Shown: positions 44,715 through 53,630 of the stretch, one piece after another
Layout: each line of letters opens with the position of its first letter
Numbering within the stretch: position 1 is the first letter of the stretch
Origin: Gillisella vitis
GTDB lineage: Bacteria > Pseudomonadota > Alphaproteobacteria > Rhizobiales > Rhizobiaceae
Reading direction: 5' to 3'
Assembly (NCBI RefSeq): GCF_021559775.1
Contig: NZ_CP056048.1
Coordinates: forward strand, 124,001 to 188,000
Length of the DNA: 64,000 bases
Made by a program: the position numbers and the translations under genes
The notes under the pieces: model-generated
What the model saw: only the letters and a program-made list of their open reading frames with translations
The model's database searches: none
What the model was told of the DNA's origin: nothing

Positions 44715-46076
44715 ATGACGACGACCACAGCCGCGCCACTGACCAGTGCTTTCGCACGGGCAATTGTGCAATCTGAGCCCGCCCGCGACAATGCGGCCAT
44801 GGCGGCGGCCCGCACCGCGATCATTGATTTTCTAGCCTGCGCGATTGCTGGCGCAGGGGAGCGGACAACAGGTATCGTCGCAACCGCACTCGGCGGGAAT
44901 ATCGGCGGTGAAGCCGTCCTGATCGGCAGCGCGCGCCGGACCGATCCGCTGGTTGCGGCTGTCGTCAATGCCTATGCGGGCCATGTGCTTGATTATGACG
45001 ATGTCCATTCCAGCGTGCGCGGCCATCCGACGACCGTGATCATTCCGGCACTGCTTGCGCTGGCTGCGGAGCGCGATTTTACCGCAGATGCAATGGTCGC
45101 ATCCTACGTTGTCGGGCTGGAGGCCATGGCGCGGCTGGGCCTGTCGCTCGGCTCCCGGCATTACGAAAATGGCTTTCATGCTACGGCAACCCTCGGCACG
45201 GTGGGTGCGGCGGCGGCGATCTGCCATTTGACGCAGGCATCGCCGGAAGAAACAGCGGTGGCGCTTGGCCTTGCCGCAACGCAATCCTCCGGGCTCAGAT
45301 TGCAGTTCGGTTTCGACGCCAAGCCCTATCATGCAGGCATGGCGGCGCGCTCCGGCCTGCTGGCGGCGCGGCTGGCATCGGCAGGTTTTGGAGGCGCGCC
45401 TGATTTTCTGGATAATCCGGTTGGCTTTCATTCCGCCTATGCCTTCGGGGCAGGGCATCCGGAAACCGTGGTTGAGAACTGGGGTGCGCCCTGGCAGATC
45501 GTTTCGCCGGGCCTGACGCTGAAAGCCTATCCCTGCTGCACGGCCAGCCATCCGGTCGCATCCCTCGGCATAGACCTGCATCGCGAGGGCCTTGCCGCTG
45601 ATGCCATCGACACGATCACCTTCACCTATCCGCCCGGAGCGGATGCCGCGCTTGTCGTTACCAAGCCAACGAATGGGATCGAGGCGCGCTTCAGCCCAGA
45701 ATATGTCTTTGCCGCCAGCCTGATCGACGGAGCCCTGCGGCTCGACCATTTCGATGAGCGACCGGTGGACCCCCGGCTGATGGCCCTCGCTGCCCGCGCC
45801 GGTCGTCTGCATCAGGAAAATGCGCCCCGGATGTCGAGCGATCCGACGACGCGATTTGTCATCCTCGATATCGTGCTGAAAGACGGCGGTACCATCCAGC
45901 GCCGGTTCGACGGCCTGCCTGGGCTTGCCGATCCAGCCGACAAATTCCGCGAGGCGACTGGGGCGGATGCCTGCTTTGCCGAAATCCCTTCGCTCGTCCG
46001 GGCTATGAGCAGCAGTGCCGATCTGCGCCGCCTGCTTGCCCTTCTCAACCAGGACGCCTTGCTTATCCGTAAATGA
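44715..46076 (+). CDS. MmgE/PrpD-family protein
   Basis: This 453-aa protein belongs to the family of 2-methylcitrate dehydratase PrpD, iminodisuccinate epimerase and cis-aconitate decarboxylase. Visible pieces are IIDFLACAIAGAG, the active-site region GHVLDYDDVHSSVRGHPTTVIIPAL and LKAYPCCTASHPV. The family acts on di- and tricarboxylates by dehydration, epimerisation or decarboxylation. Its place between an amino-acid-type importer and a DszA-type monooxygenase suggests the imported compound is a carboxylate, such as a thioether or sulfonate derivative of succinate or cysteine. The precise reaction is not known. Confidence 0.88.
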   Translation: MTTTTAAPLTSAFARAIVQSEPARDNAAMAAARTAIIDFLACAIAGAGERTTGIVATALGGNIGGEAVLIGSARRTDPLVAAVVNAYAGHVLDYDDVHSSVRGHPTTVIIPALLALAAERDFTADAMVASYVVGLEAMARLGLSLGSRHYENGFHATATLGTVGAAAAICHLTQASPEETAVALGLAATQSSGLRLQFGFDAKPYHAGMAARSGLLAARLASAGFGGAPDFLDNPVGFHSAYAFGAGHPETVVENWGAPWQIVSPGLTLKAYPCCTASHPVASLGIDLHREGLAADAIDTITFTYPPGADAALVVTKPTNGIEARFSPEYVFAASLIDGALRLDHFDERPVDPRLMALAARAGRLHQENAPRMSSDPTTRFVILDIVLKDGGTIQRRFDGLPGLADPADKFREATGADACFAEIPSLVRAMSSSADLRRLLALLNQDALLIRK

Positions 46077-47410
46077 CGCCTGACCCACACGTGACGAAAG
46101 ACTGTGCCATGACCCGCAAGAGAGAAATCCACCTCGGCCTGTTCCTGCAAGGGGCTGGCCACCATGTCTCCGGCTGGCGGCATCCGAATGCGGAAGCCGG
46201 TAGCGAAAATTTCGACCTGCTGCGCCGTGTCTCGCAGCTCGCCGAACAGGCGAAATTCGACATGGTGTTCCTGGCCGACGGGCTGACGAGTGGCGTCGAT
46301 GCGCATCCCTCGACCATCGCCCGATTCGAACCGCTGACCCTGTTGGCGGCACTTGCCATGGTGACTGAAAAGATCGGCCTTGCCGCAACCGCCTCGACCA
46401 CCTATGGCGAGCCCTACCATGTTGCCCGTGCCTTCTCCTCCATTGACCACCTGAGCCAGGGGCGGGCCGCCTGGAACATCGTCACCACATCCTATGCCCG
46501 GACCGCCAATAATTTTACCAAATCCCATCCCGGCCATGACGAACGCTACGCCGTCGCCGAAGAATTTGTCGATGTGGTGCGCGGCCTCTGGGACAGCTGG
46601 GATGATGATGCCTTCATCAAGGACAAGCAGAACGGCATCTATGCCGATCCTACCAAGGTGCATCTCCTCGACCACACGGGCAAATATTTTTCGGTCAAGG
46701 GTCCACTCAATATTCCCCGGTCGCCGCAGGGTCATCCAATTCTGATTCAGGCCGGATCATCCGGGCCGGGGCAGGATCTCGCGGCCCGAACGGCTGATGT
46801 GGTGTTCACTGCCCAGCAAAGCCTCGATGAAGCGCAGGCTTTCTACAAAAGCCTCAAGGATCGTGTCACCGGGTTTGGCAGGCATCCCGACGATGTCGCT
46901 GTCATGCCGGGCTTCCTGCCGGTCATAGGCCGCACGGCAAGGGAGGCTGCCGACAAACTGGCCGAACTCGACCAATGGACGGAACTGAAAAGCGCCATGC
47001 CGCTGCTTGAGGAGCGGATCGGCCATAGCCTTGCAGATTACGATCCGGATGGTCCATTGCCGGACCTGCCGATTTCCGACCAGCTGCGCAGCCGCGCCGA
47101 ACTGCTGACTGCATTGGCCCGGCGCGAGAATTTGACGATCCGGCAACTGGCCCTGCGGGTTGCCGCCGGGCGGGGACATCATATCGTGCTCGGCACGCCC
47201 GAAGATATCGCCGACCGTATCCAGCAATGGTTTGAAACACGCGCCGCTGACGGCTTCAACATCATGCCGCCGTTCTTCCCGGAGGGACTGGAGGATTTCA
47301 CCCGCCTGGTGGTTCCGATCCTCCAGGAACGTGGCCTGTTTCGGACAGATTATAGCGGCGTGACCTTGCGCGATCATCTGGGCGTATCCCGGCCAAACCT
47401 GTCCTCTTGA
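46073..47410 (+). CDS. NtaA/SnaA/DszA-family FMN-dependent monooxygenase
   Basis: This luciferase-like monooxygenase of up to 445 aa belongs to the NtaA/SnaA/DszA group. Seen: REIHLGLFLQGAGHHVSGWRH, FDMVFLADGLTSG, GRAAWNIVTTSYARTANN, HPILIQAGSSGPGQDLAA and the C-terminal LVVPILQERGLFRTDY. The ATG at 46073 overlaps the MmgE/PrpD stop (ATGA), favouring coupled translation. A second ATG at 46109 starts nearer the family's usual N-terminus. It closes the operon and would oxidise the compound brought in by the family-3 importer. Confidence 0.88.
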   Translation: MTPDPHVTKDCAMTRKREIHLGLFLQGAGHHVSGWRHPNAEAGSENFDLLRRVSQLAEQAKFDMVFLADGLTSGVDAHPSTIARFEPLTLLAALAMVTEKIGLAATASTTYGEPYHVARAFSSIDHLSQGRAAWNIVTTSYARTANNFTKSHPGHDERYAVAEEFVDVVRGLWDSWDDDAFIKDKQNGIYADPTKVHLLDHTGKYFSVKGPLNIPRSPQGHPILIQAGSSGPGQDLAARTADVVFTAQQSLDEAQAFYKSLKDRVTGFGRHPDDVAVMPGFLPVIGRTAREAADKLAELDQWTELKSAMPLLEERIGHSLADYDPDGPLPDLPISDQLRSRAELLTALARRENLTIRQLALRVAAGRGHHIVLGTPEDIADRIQQWFETRAADGFNIMPPFFPEGLEDFTRLVVPILQERGLFRTDYSGVTLRDHLGVSRPNLSS

Positions 47411-47411
47411 T

Positions 47412-47531
47412 AAGGTGAGGCTTCCACCAAGGCATCCTCACCTTGAAAGCATTGCAAATATCTCAATTGCATCAAGCTTTTGATCTTTGCGAAAAGGAAT
47501 ACGCAGGGGCATTCCGAATGACCCTGCGTAT
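47412..47531 (-). repeat. Dispersed multi-hairpin intergenic element, copy B
   Basis: It has three stems: AAGGTGAGG/CCTCACCTT (47412-47444), a looser GCAAATATCTCAA/TTTGATCTTTGC stem (47454-47490) and a perfect ATACGCAGGG/CCCTGCGTAT (47499-47531). It fills the gap between convergent genes and may also serve as a terminator. The last stem differs from copy D by a compensated base pair (C-G here, A-T there). Confidence 0.7.
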
Positions 47532-47540
47532 AACTCACTA

Positions 47541-48722
47541 TCAGGCGGTTTTCAGGATGGAGTGTTCCACGACAGATCTTGTCGGTGTTGCTTCCTGGCG
47601 TTGCCAGCGATCAAACGCCGCACGGCCAAGGATAGACAGGGAGGTATCTTCCTGCGGAGCATGAACAAGCACGGCCTGAATGTCACGGAAGTGGCGTTCA
47701 AGCCCGATATCGGCGTTAAGGCCCGGATTGCCGATGCCGCGCACGGCGATTTCCACGGCGCTCCGCAACTGGCGGCCAGCGATAAGTCTGGCACGCATCA
47801 GGCGTTCCGCATCGCCTTGACCGGACAAAAGCGCATCGAAGATAATCTGGCGCGCGCCGCCGACCAGCAGGTCGATTTCGCCTGATAGCGTTATGAACCG
47901 CTCGGTACGGGCGATGGGATGGCCCAGATTGGCCGGAACACGCGCATGGACGAAGTGATTGAAGGCGGCTTGTGCTGCTTCGGCAACACCAAGATAGATC
48001 GCTGTCAGCGCAAGCGTCATCGCCGCATGGCCGCGATTATCCTGCTGCGCCATTTCTGTGCCGGTCAGATCCAGAACATGTTCGAAAGGGATTTCGACGT
48101 CGCTATAGTCAACATCATGCGAGCCTGTCGCCCGCATGCCGAGACTGTTCCAGTTTTCGATCACTCTTATGCCGGGCAATCCGTTCGGCACAATAAAGGT
48201 GCCGACGCGCGTTGGCGTTTCGTCCGTATGCGCCCAGACCAGGAAATGCGTGAGGCCATGCGCTCCCGTTACGAAACGCTTGCGACCGGTGATCGACCAG
48301 CCTGTCGAAGTACGGCGGGCACGTGTTGCTGGCAGGCCGCCACGGGCTGGCGATCCAAGCTCCGGCTCGACCCGGGCTGCGTTGAGCAGCAAGGGGCGCT
48401 GTTTTGCCTCGGCAAGGAGCCGTTGATAGAGATCTTCAGGCCAATGGTTTCTTGAGGCTTGGCCGAGGTGATTGAAGATCGTCATGGCGCTGATCAGAGC
48501 AACCGATGGATCGCCACGGCCAAGAGCCGCCAGAATATGTGCGGCATCGTAGAGCGTCCCACCCTGGCCGCCATATCGCGTCGCAACGGTGCTTTCGAGA
48601 AGTCCGCTTTCGTGAACGGCACGAATGCCTGCCCAGGGAAACTGTCCGCTGCGGTCGGCATCCGGCGCGGCCTCTGCAACGATCCGTACGGTTGCGTCCA
48701 GCAGGGTTTGATCATGGGCCAT
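47541..48722 (-). CDS. SfnB/DszC-family acyl-CoA-dehydrogenase-like monooxygenase
   Basis: This 393-aa flavoprotein has the acyl-CoA dehydrogenase fold of the sulfur-oxygenating branch. Seen: GLLESTVATRYGGQGG, GDPSVALISAMTIFNHL, TGRKRFVTGAHGLTHFLVW, NSLGMRATGSHDVDYSDVEIP and RHFRDIQAVLVHAPQ. The start at 48722 is chosen; the open frame upstream runs through a palindromic repeat. It is the last gene of the minus-strand operon that begins with the dipeptide-type receptor at 55283. Confidence 0.86.
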   Translation of the reverse strand: MAHDQTLLDATVRIVAEAAPDADRSGQFPWAGIRAVHESGLLESTVATRYGGQGGTLYDAAHILAALGRGDPSVALISAMTIFNHLGQASRNHWPEDLYQRLLAEAKQRPLLLNAARVEPELGSPARGGLPATRARRTSTGWSITGRKRFVTGAHGLTHFLVWAHTDETPTRVGTFIVPNGLPGIRVIENWNSLGMRATGSHDVDYSDVEIPFEHVLDLTGTEMAQQDNRGHAAMTLALTAIYLGVAEAAQAAFNHFVHARVPANLGHPIARTERFITLSGEIDLLVGGARQIIFDALLSGQGDAERLMRARLIAGRQLRSAVEIAVRGIGNPGLNADIGLERHFRDIQAVLVHAPQEDTSLSILGRAAFDRWQRQEATPTRSVVEHSILKTA

Positions 48723-48772
48723 GGTTTTGAAGCCTTTTGAATGTCTGTCTATAAAGCCGCCGGGTGACGCTT

Positions 48773-48869
48773 GAGCATCGTGCAGAAATCGGAACCAGCA
48801 CGATGCTCTCAGTTTTTGGTTGCGCATCGGATTTATCCGAAAACCGGTTTCCACTTTTCGGTCCGATGC
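48773..48869. repeat. Rhizobial-type palindromic intergenic repeat
   Basis: There are two compound palindromes: GAGCATCGTGC/GCACGATGCTC (48773-48808) and the nested pair GCATCGGA/TCCGATGC with CCGAAAA/TTTTCGG inside (48824-48869). The wording CCGAAAACCGGTTTCCAC followed by TTTTCGG is of a type seen very often between genes in Rhizobiaceae (from memory). It sits between two genes of the same operon. Confidence 0.65.
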
Positions 48870-48874
48870 TTTAA

Positions 48875-49978
48875 TCAGGCGGCGGCCTTCTTCCTGGCCT
48901 CTTCTCGTTCACGGATGCCGTCGCGGACCAGAGGCAGGACATAGCGACCATAATCCACGGCATCATTGTAGTTGTCATACCCACGGATCGAGATCAGATC
49001 TGCGCCAAGGTCGATATAGTCCAATATGGAATCGGCGATGGTGCGAGGCGAACCGACCAAAGCGGTGGTTGCGCCGCTGGCGTTGGTGGCGGTCACTGTC
49101 GGATACCAGAGAGCCCGGTCGTGAACATCGCCGCGTTTGGCAATATCCAGAAGACGCTGTGAGCCGACATTGGCTGGAGGCGGCGCGGACAAGGGGGTTC
49201 TGCTGAGGCCTTTCTCACGGTTTTCGTTCAGCGTGTCGAGAATGCGGTGGGCTTTCTGCCAGGCCAGTTCGTCCGTTTCGGCAATGATCGGACGGAATGT
49301 GACCCAGATTCGCGGACGATCCTTGCGTCCGGCCTTGGCTGCCTCGGCATAGATGCGGTCGATCTGTTGTTTGGTTTCTGCCAAAGGCTCGCCCCAAAGG
49401 CCAAAAATATCGCATAACGAGCCGCCGATCCGATAGGCCGCATCCGACGAGCCACCGAGCGAGATCGGGATCAGGCCGTTGGTCGGGCGCACGGCACTGC
49501 GGAACTGTTTGAACTGGTAGTATTTCCCATCGAAATCGAAGGGTTCTGTCGAGGTCCAGGCCAGACGCAGAATGCGGATATATTCTTCCTGGCGCTCGTA
49601 GCGTTGCTCCTTGGTCAGAAAATCACCCTCGCGGGCCTGCTCCTCATCGCTGCCGCCGGCGATGAAATGGACCACAACACGACCGCCGCTCAACTGGTCC
49701 AGCGTTGCCAGCGATTTCGCCGCAACGGTCGGGTAGACGGTGTTCGGACGCAGGGCGACAATGATCTTGATTTGCTTGGTATGGGCCAGAATGGTCGCGC
49801 CCAGCGTGAAAGGATCGAAGGAAGCGGAAGAATACGGGATCAATGTGTAGTTGAAGCCGTAATCGTCCAGCGCACGCGCGTAGCGTTGCAGGAAATCGGG
49901 ATCCACCGGCGCATCGGGGATGGGGCAAAGATCATTCGATCCGTTGGCGAAACTTGCGCTAATGAATTCGGCAGCCAT
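48875..49978 (-). CDS. SsuD/SfnG-like FMNH2-dependent monooxygenase
   Basis: This 367-aa luciferase-like enzyme is close in layout to alkanesulfonate monooxygenase SsuD and dimethyl-sulfone monooxygenase SfnG. Seen: IIVALRPNTVYPTVAAKSLATLD, GGRVVVHFIAGGSDEEQ, RYERQEEYIRILRLAW, IPISLGGSSDAAYRIGG and LISIRGYDNYNDAVDYG. ATG 49978 has GGAG ten nt upstream; ATG 49987 is too close to that GGAG. Together with the adjacent SfnB-type gene this resembles an SfnB-SfnG pairing fed by a dipeptide-type importer. Confidence 0.88.
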   Translation of the reverse strand: MAAEFISASFANGSNDLCPIPDAPVDPDFLQRYARALDDYGFNYTLIPYSSASFDPFTLGATILAHTKQIKIIVALRPNTVYPTVAAKSLATLDQLSGGRVVVHFIAGGSDEEQAREGDFLTKEQRYERQEEYIRILRLAWTSTEPFDFDGKYYQFKQFRSAVRPTNGLIPISLGGSSDAAYRIGGSLCDIFGLWGEPLAETKQQIDRIYAEAAKAGRKDRPRIWVTFRPIIAETDELAWQKAHRILDTLNENREKGLSRTPLSAPPPANVGSQRLLDIAKRGDVHDRALWYPTVTATNASGATTALVGSPRTIADSILDYIDLGADLISIRGYDNYNDAVDYGRYVLPLVRDGIREREEARKKAAA

Positions 49979-50050
49979 TCTGTGCATACTCCATTTGGTT
50001 TTGAGTCTTTGGTGAACGCTATGCTGAGGTCTTGTCCTGCGCGGTTGCGA

Positions 50051-51772
50051 TCACGCGAGTTCGTCCTGTTTGAAAACAGCACGGGCACCCGAGCGCGTCG
50101 CGTGGGTGCTACCTGAGGGGATCGAAGCCAGCAGCGACCGGGTATAGGATTGGCGGGGAGTGTCGAAGACGGCTTTGACGGTGCCGTGCTCGACGATGCG
50201 TCCGCGATGCATGACCGAGACGCTATGGGCCAACTGGCGCACCAGGGCGAGATCGTGGGAAACGAACACATAGGTCAGACCCAGATTGGCCTGTAGCGTC
50301 AAAAGCACGTCAACAATATCGGCCTGGACACTGACATCGAGCGCTGAGGTCGGCTCATCCAGCACGATAACATCGGGCTTTAAAACCAGCGATCGGGCAA
50401 TGGCGACGCGCTGACGCTGGCCACCGGACAGTGCGCCCGGCTTGCGGCCAAGCAGATACTCGCCCAGTCCGACATTGGACAAGGCTTCGCGCACCCGCTC
50501 GTTTCGCTCCCGCGCAGTGCCAATCTTGAACCGGTCCAGCGGCTCGCGTACCAGATTCTCGATTTTCCAGGTGGGATCGAGTGAGGTGAAAGGGTTCTGG
50601 TAGACGAGTTGAAGATGACGCCAGACGTCCCGTCTGGACTGGGGCTTACGGCTTGAAAACTGCTCACCGGCGACCGAGATCTGGCCGGTATCGGGGTCTT
50701 CAAGGCCCAGAAGCAGCCGGATCGTCGTTGTCTTGCCAGAGCCGGATTCGCCAACCAGCGCGTGTGTGGTGCCTGATGGTACGGAGAATGTCACATTATC
50801 GACAGCTGTCAGGGATTTGCCATCGACCGTGAAGGTCTTTGTCACACCTTTGACCTCGATCTTGGCATCAACGCCCGCAGCATTCTCGAGGTTACGAAGC
50901 CCGCTATCACGCAGCTTGGCATAGCGGTCAGGATTGAGGGCGGGAACATCGGCATGCAGCTTTCTGGCATAGGCCGAAGCCGGTGCGGCAAAGACAGTCT
51001 GGGTATTGCCCGCCTCCTGCACAACGCCATCCTTCAGCACGACCAGTTGATCTGCCCGCTCGGAAGCGATTGCGAGGTCGTGGGTGATCAGCAGGAGGCT
51101 GATATCCAGATCCTGCTGAAGTCGTGCCAGAAGGTCGAGGATGCGCTTCTGGATCGTCACATCCAGCGCCGAGGTCGGCTCATCCGCCACCAAAAGGGCC
51201 GGACGCGGCAGCACGGCAAGGCCAATCAGCACCCGTTGAAGCATGCCGCCTGACAGCTGATGCGGATAGGAATCGTAGACGCGACCCGGCTTGTCGAGGC
51301 CGACCTCCGCGAATGTGTCCAGGATCAGCGTCTTGCGGATGGCTTTGTCCTGTTCACCGAGAAGGGCTGCCGCTTCCATGGCTTGCGCGCCGATGGTGCG
51401 CACCGGGTTGAGCGCGTTGCCGGGATCTTGCGGAACAAAGCCGATGGCGCGCCCCCGCAGAGGCCGGAACTGACGTTCGGCAAGGCTCAAGATGTTCTGA
51501 TCGTTGAACTCGATTTTTCCCGTCGCATGTCCGCCTTGGGGTAATAGCCTCAGAATGGCCCGTGCGATGGTTGATTTGCCCGAGCCGGATTCTCCAATCA
51601 ACGCAAGGCTCTTGCCTCGGTCCAGATCAAACCCGACAGTCGTCACGACTTGGCGAACCCCGTAGGATACCGACAGGTCTTCCACCCGCAGCAGCGGAGC
51701 GGATGGCTGGAGCGCTGGAGCAGCGGTTGCAAACCAGGGGAGGGTGGTGTTCAGTCTGTCTTGCGGAGCCAT
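50051..51772 (-). CDS. Dipeptide-type ABC transporter, fused double ATP-binding protein (DppD-DppF)
   Basis: This 573-aa ATPase carries both nucleotide-binding domains of an oligopeptide-type importer on one chain. NBD1 has Walker A GESGSGKST (60-68), LSGGMLQR and LLVADEPTSALD. NBD2 has GESGSGKTT (about 338), LSGGQRQR (about 447) and VIVLDEPTSALD (about 469). The start at 51772 has AGGA eight nt upstream and overlaps the permease gene by 22 nt; the longer open frame to 52024 is a shadow of that gene. Confidence 0.92.
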   Translation of the reverse strand: MAPQDRLNTTLPWFATAAPALQPSAPLLRVEDLSVSYGVRQVVTTVGFDLDRGKSLALIGESGSGKSTIARAILRLLPQGGHATGKIEFNDQNILSLAERQFRPLRGRAIGFVPQDPGNALNPVRTIGAQAMEAAALLGEQDKAIRKTLILDTFAEVGLDKPGRVYDSYPHQLSGGMLQRVLIGLAVLPRPALLVADEPTSALDVTIQKRILDLLARLQQDLDISLLLITHDLAIASERADQLVVLKDGVVQEAGNTQTVFAAPASAYARKLHADVPALNPDRYAKLRDSGLRNLENAAGVDAKIEVKGVTKTFTVDGKSLTAVDNVTFSVPSGTTHALVGESGSGKTTTIRLLLGLEDPDTGQISVAGEQFSSRKPQSRRDVWRHLQLVYQNPFTSLDPTWKIENLVREPLDRFKIGTARERNERVREALSNVGLGEYLLGRKPGALSGGQRQRVAIARSLVLKPDVIVLDEPTSALDVSVQADIVDVLLTLQANLGLTYVFVSHDLALVRQLAHSVSVMHRGRIVEHGTVKAVFDTPRQSYTRSLLASIPSGSTHATRSGARAVFKQDELA

Positions 51773-52599
51773 CGGCTGATCCTGTTGACGGAGAGGACGG
51801 TTGCGATCACGGCGAACGCAGGCGCGTAAACCAGCCACGGCCATTTGAGGTAATCCTTGCCGATTGAAATCAGCAGGCCCCAATCCGAGGCGGGTGGCGG
51901 ATCGCCATAGCCGAGGAAGGCAAGACCGGCGATCACCAGAATGGAAAGGCCAAATTGCAGGACGGCAAGCGTCAGAAGCGAGCGTGACGCATTTGGAAAC
52001 ACGTGGCGCAGGAGGATATACCAACGCGAGCCTCCCAGTAGAAACGATGCCTCAACGAAGGTCGCTTGCCGGGTTTTGATCACCTCTGCCCGCATCACCC
52101 GGGCAAAGACCGCCACGGCGGAGACGCCCGTCGCGATTGCGGCATTGGTGGTGGTGAAGCCGAGTGCGGTGACGACGATGATCGCCAGCAGAAAACTGGG
52201 AATTGCCAGCAGCATATCGACCAGGCGCGCCAGCACGATATCGACCCAGCCACCGAGAAAGCCGGCCAGAAGGCCAATGAGGCCACCGACGACAACGCCA
52301 ATGACGACAGCGATCAGCGCACTGGTCACCGAAGACGCCGTGCCATAGACGACGCGGGCGTAAAGGTCGCGCCCGAGCTGGTCTGTGCCGAACCAATGCT
52401 GTGCGCTGGGTGCCAGCAGTTTTTGAGCGGGAACGCCGATGACGGGGCTATGGCTTGTGAACAAGCCGGGGGCGAGCGCCCAGGCGATCACCAGGGCAAT
52501 GATGGCGAACGAGATGAACACCGTTGGCGGCATGTGGACTGCCGACCATTTTTTGGCTGCCTGCACACCACCATTCGAGGAGGAAAAAGCGATCGTCAT
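51751..52599 (-). CDS. Dipeptide-type ABC transporter permease (DppC-like)
   Basis: This 282-aa permease has the DppC-type periplasmic start (LLAPSAQHWFGTDQLGRDLYARVVYG) and the EAA loop VEASFLLGGSRWYILLRHVFP. It overlaps the DppB-like gene by four nt and the ATPase gene by 22 nt, so all are co-translated. Confidence 0.93.
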   Translation of the reverse strand: MTIAFSSSNGGVQAAKKWSAVHMPPTVFISFAIIALVIAWALAPGLFTSHSPVIGVPAQKLLAPSAQHWFGTDQLGRDLYARVVYGTASSVTSALIAVVIGVVVGGLIGLLAGFLGGWVDIVLARLVDMLLAIPSFLLAIIVVTALGFTTTNAAIATGVSAVAVFARVMRAEVIKTRQATFVEASFLLGGSRWYILLRHVFPNASRSLLTLAVLQFGLSILVIAGLAFLGYGDPPPASDWGLLISIGKDYLKWPWLVYAPAFAVIATVLSVNRISRWLRKTD

Positions 52600-53606
52600 A
52601 TCGTCACCGCACGGGAGGTTTCGGTAGAGCTTGTGTCCTCACCGGACGTGCGAGGCCGTTGGGCGCCAAGCAGTTTCACACGCGGGTCAAGCAGGGGATA
52701 GACGAGGTCTGCGATCAGGTTGACGAGAACGAAGGCCACTGCTGCCAGCGATACGACCGCCTGAAGAACAGGCAGGTCCTGTGTTGTGACCGAGCGCTGC
52801 ACCAGGCTGCCGATGCCCGTTCGCCCAAAAACCGTTTCGGTTATCAGCGAACCACCCAGCAACTCGCCGACGGTCAGGGCGATCACGGTGACCACCGGCA
52901 AGGATGATGGCTTCAACAGGTGTTTGAAAAACATCTGCGCCTGGGAAAGACCCCGACCCCGCGCCACAGTGGCATAGTCCTGGCTTGCTTCATGGTCGAG
53001 GTTGGCAATCAGGACTTCCGCTATCTGGGCGGAGACGGGAATGCCGAGTGCAATTGACGCAAACAGGGTTGCCCAGACACTATCCGGTTCAATGACCCGG
53101 AAAATGCCCAGCTGGAAGCCGAAAATATGGATCAGGGCCAGCCCGATGACGAAATTCGGGACCGATAGGAACAGGGAGGGAAAACCCCGCAGCAGGCCCT
53201 GTCCGAACCGTTTTGGCAGAAACTGCGTGCCGTAGGCAATCACCAGCGCCAGGGCAAGCGCGAAGGCAAGGGCCGTCGATGCAAGGATCAGCGTTGAGGG
53301 CAGGACTTCGGCAATCAGCGCCGCCACCGGGCGGCTGGAGCGCATCGACAGGCCGAAATCGCCGGTGACGAAGTGAGAGAGTGACGTCCACAATTGGACC
53401 GAAATCGGCTTGTCCAATCCCTGGGCGGCGATGATCTCGGCAATCTCCGCCTCGGTGAAGCCGTTTTGCGGATCACGCAGGACGGAGGTGACCGGGTCGC
53501 CCGGCAGAATGCTGACCACCACGAATGTAAAGACATAGGCCATCAGGATGACCACAAAAGCTTGGGCCAGTCGTTTTGCAGCATATGTCAAGTAGGCGTT
53601 GCGCAT
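52596..53606 (-). CDS. Dipeptide-type ABC transporter permease (DppB-like)
   Basis: This 336-aa permease has an N-terminal membrane segment (AFVVILMAYVFTFVVVSILP), the LPGDP motif of DppB, GDFGLSMRSSRPV and the EAA-like QDYATVARGRGLSQAQMFFKH loop. It lies 24 nt after the receptor gene in the same minus-strand operon. Confidence 0.93.
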   Translation of the reverse strand: MRNAYLTYAAKRLAQAFVVILMAYVFTFVVVSILPGDPVTSVLRDPQNGFTEAEIAEIIAAQGLDKPISVQLWTSLSHFVTGDFGLSMRSSRPVAALIAEVLPSTLILASTALAFALALALVIAYGTQFLPKRFGQGLLRGFPSLFLSVPNFVIGLALIHIFGFQLGIFRVIEPDSVWATLFASIALGIPVSAQIAEVLIANLDHEASQDYATVARGRGLSQAQMFFKHLLKPSSLPVVTVIALTVGELLGGSLITETVFGRTGIGSLVQRSVTTQDLPVLQAVVSLAAVAFVLVNLIADLVYPLLDPRVKLLGAQRPRTSGEDTSSTETSRAVTI

Positions 53607-53630
53607 GCCGGAGCCTCCTTACATTGCCGG

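Noticed and set aside
50051..52024. Longer 657-aa version of the fused dipeptide-type ATPase
   Set aside because: The extra N-terminal part is the opposite reading of the DppC-like permease gene. The ATG at 51772 has a good ribosome-binding site and the family N-terminus.
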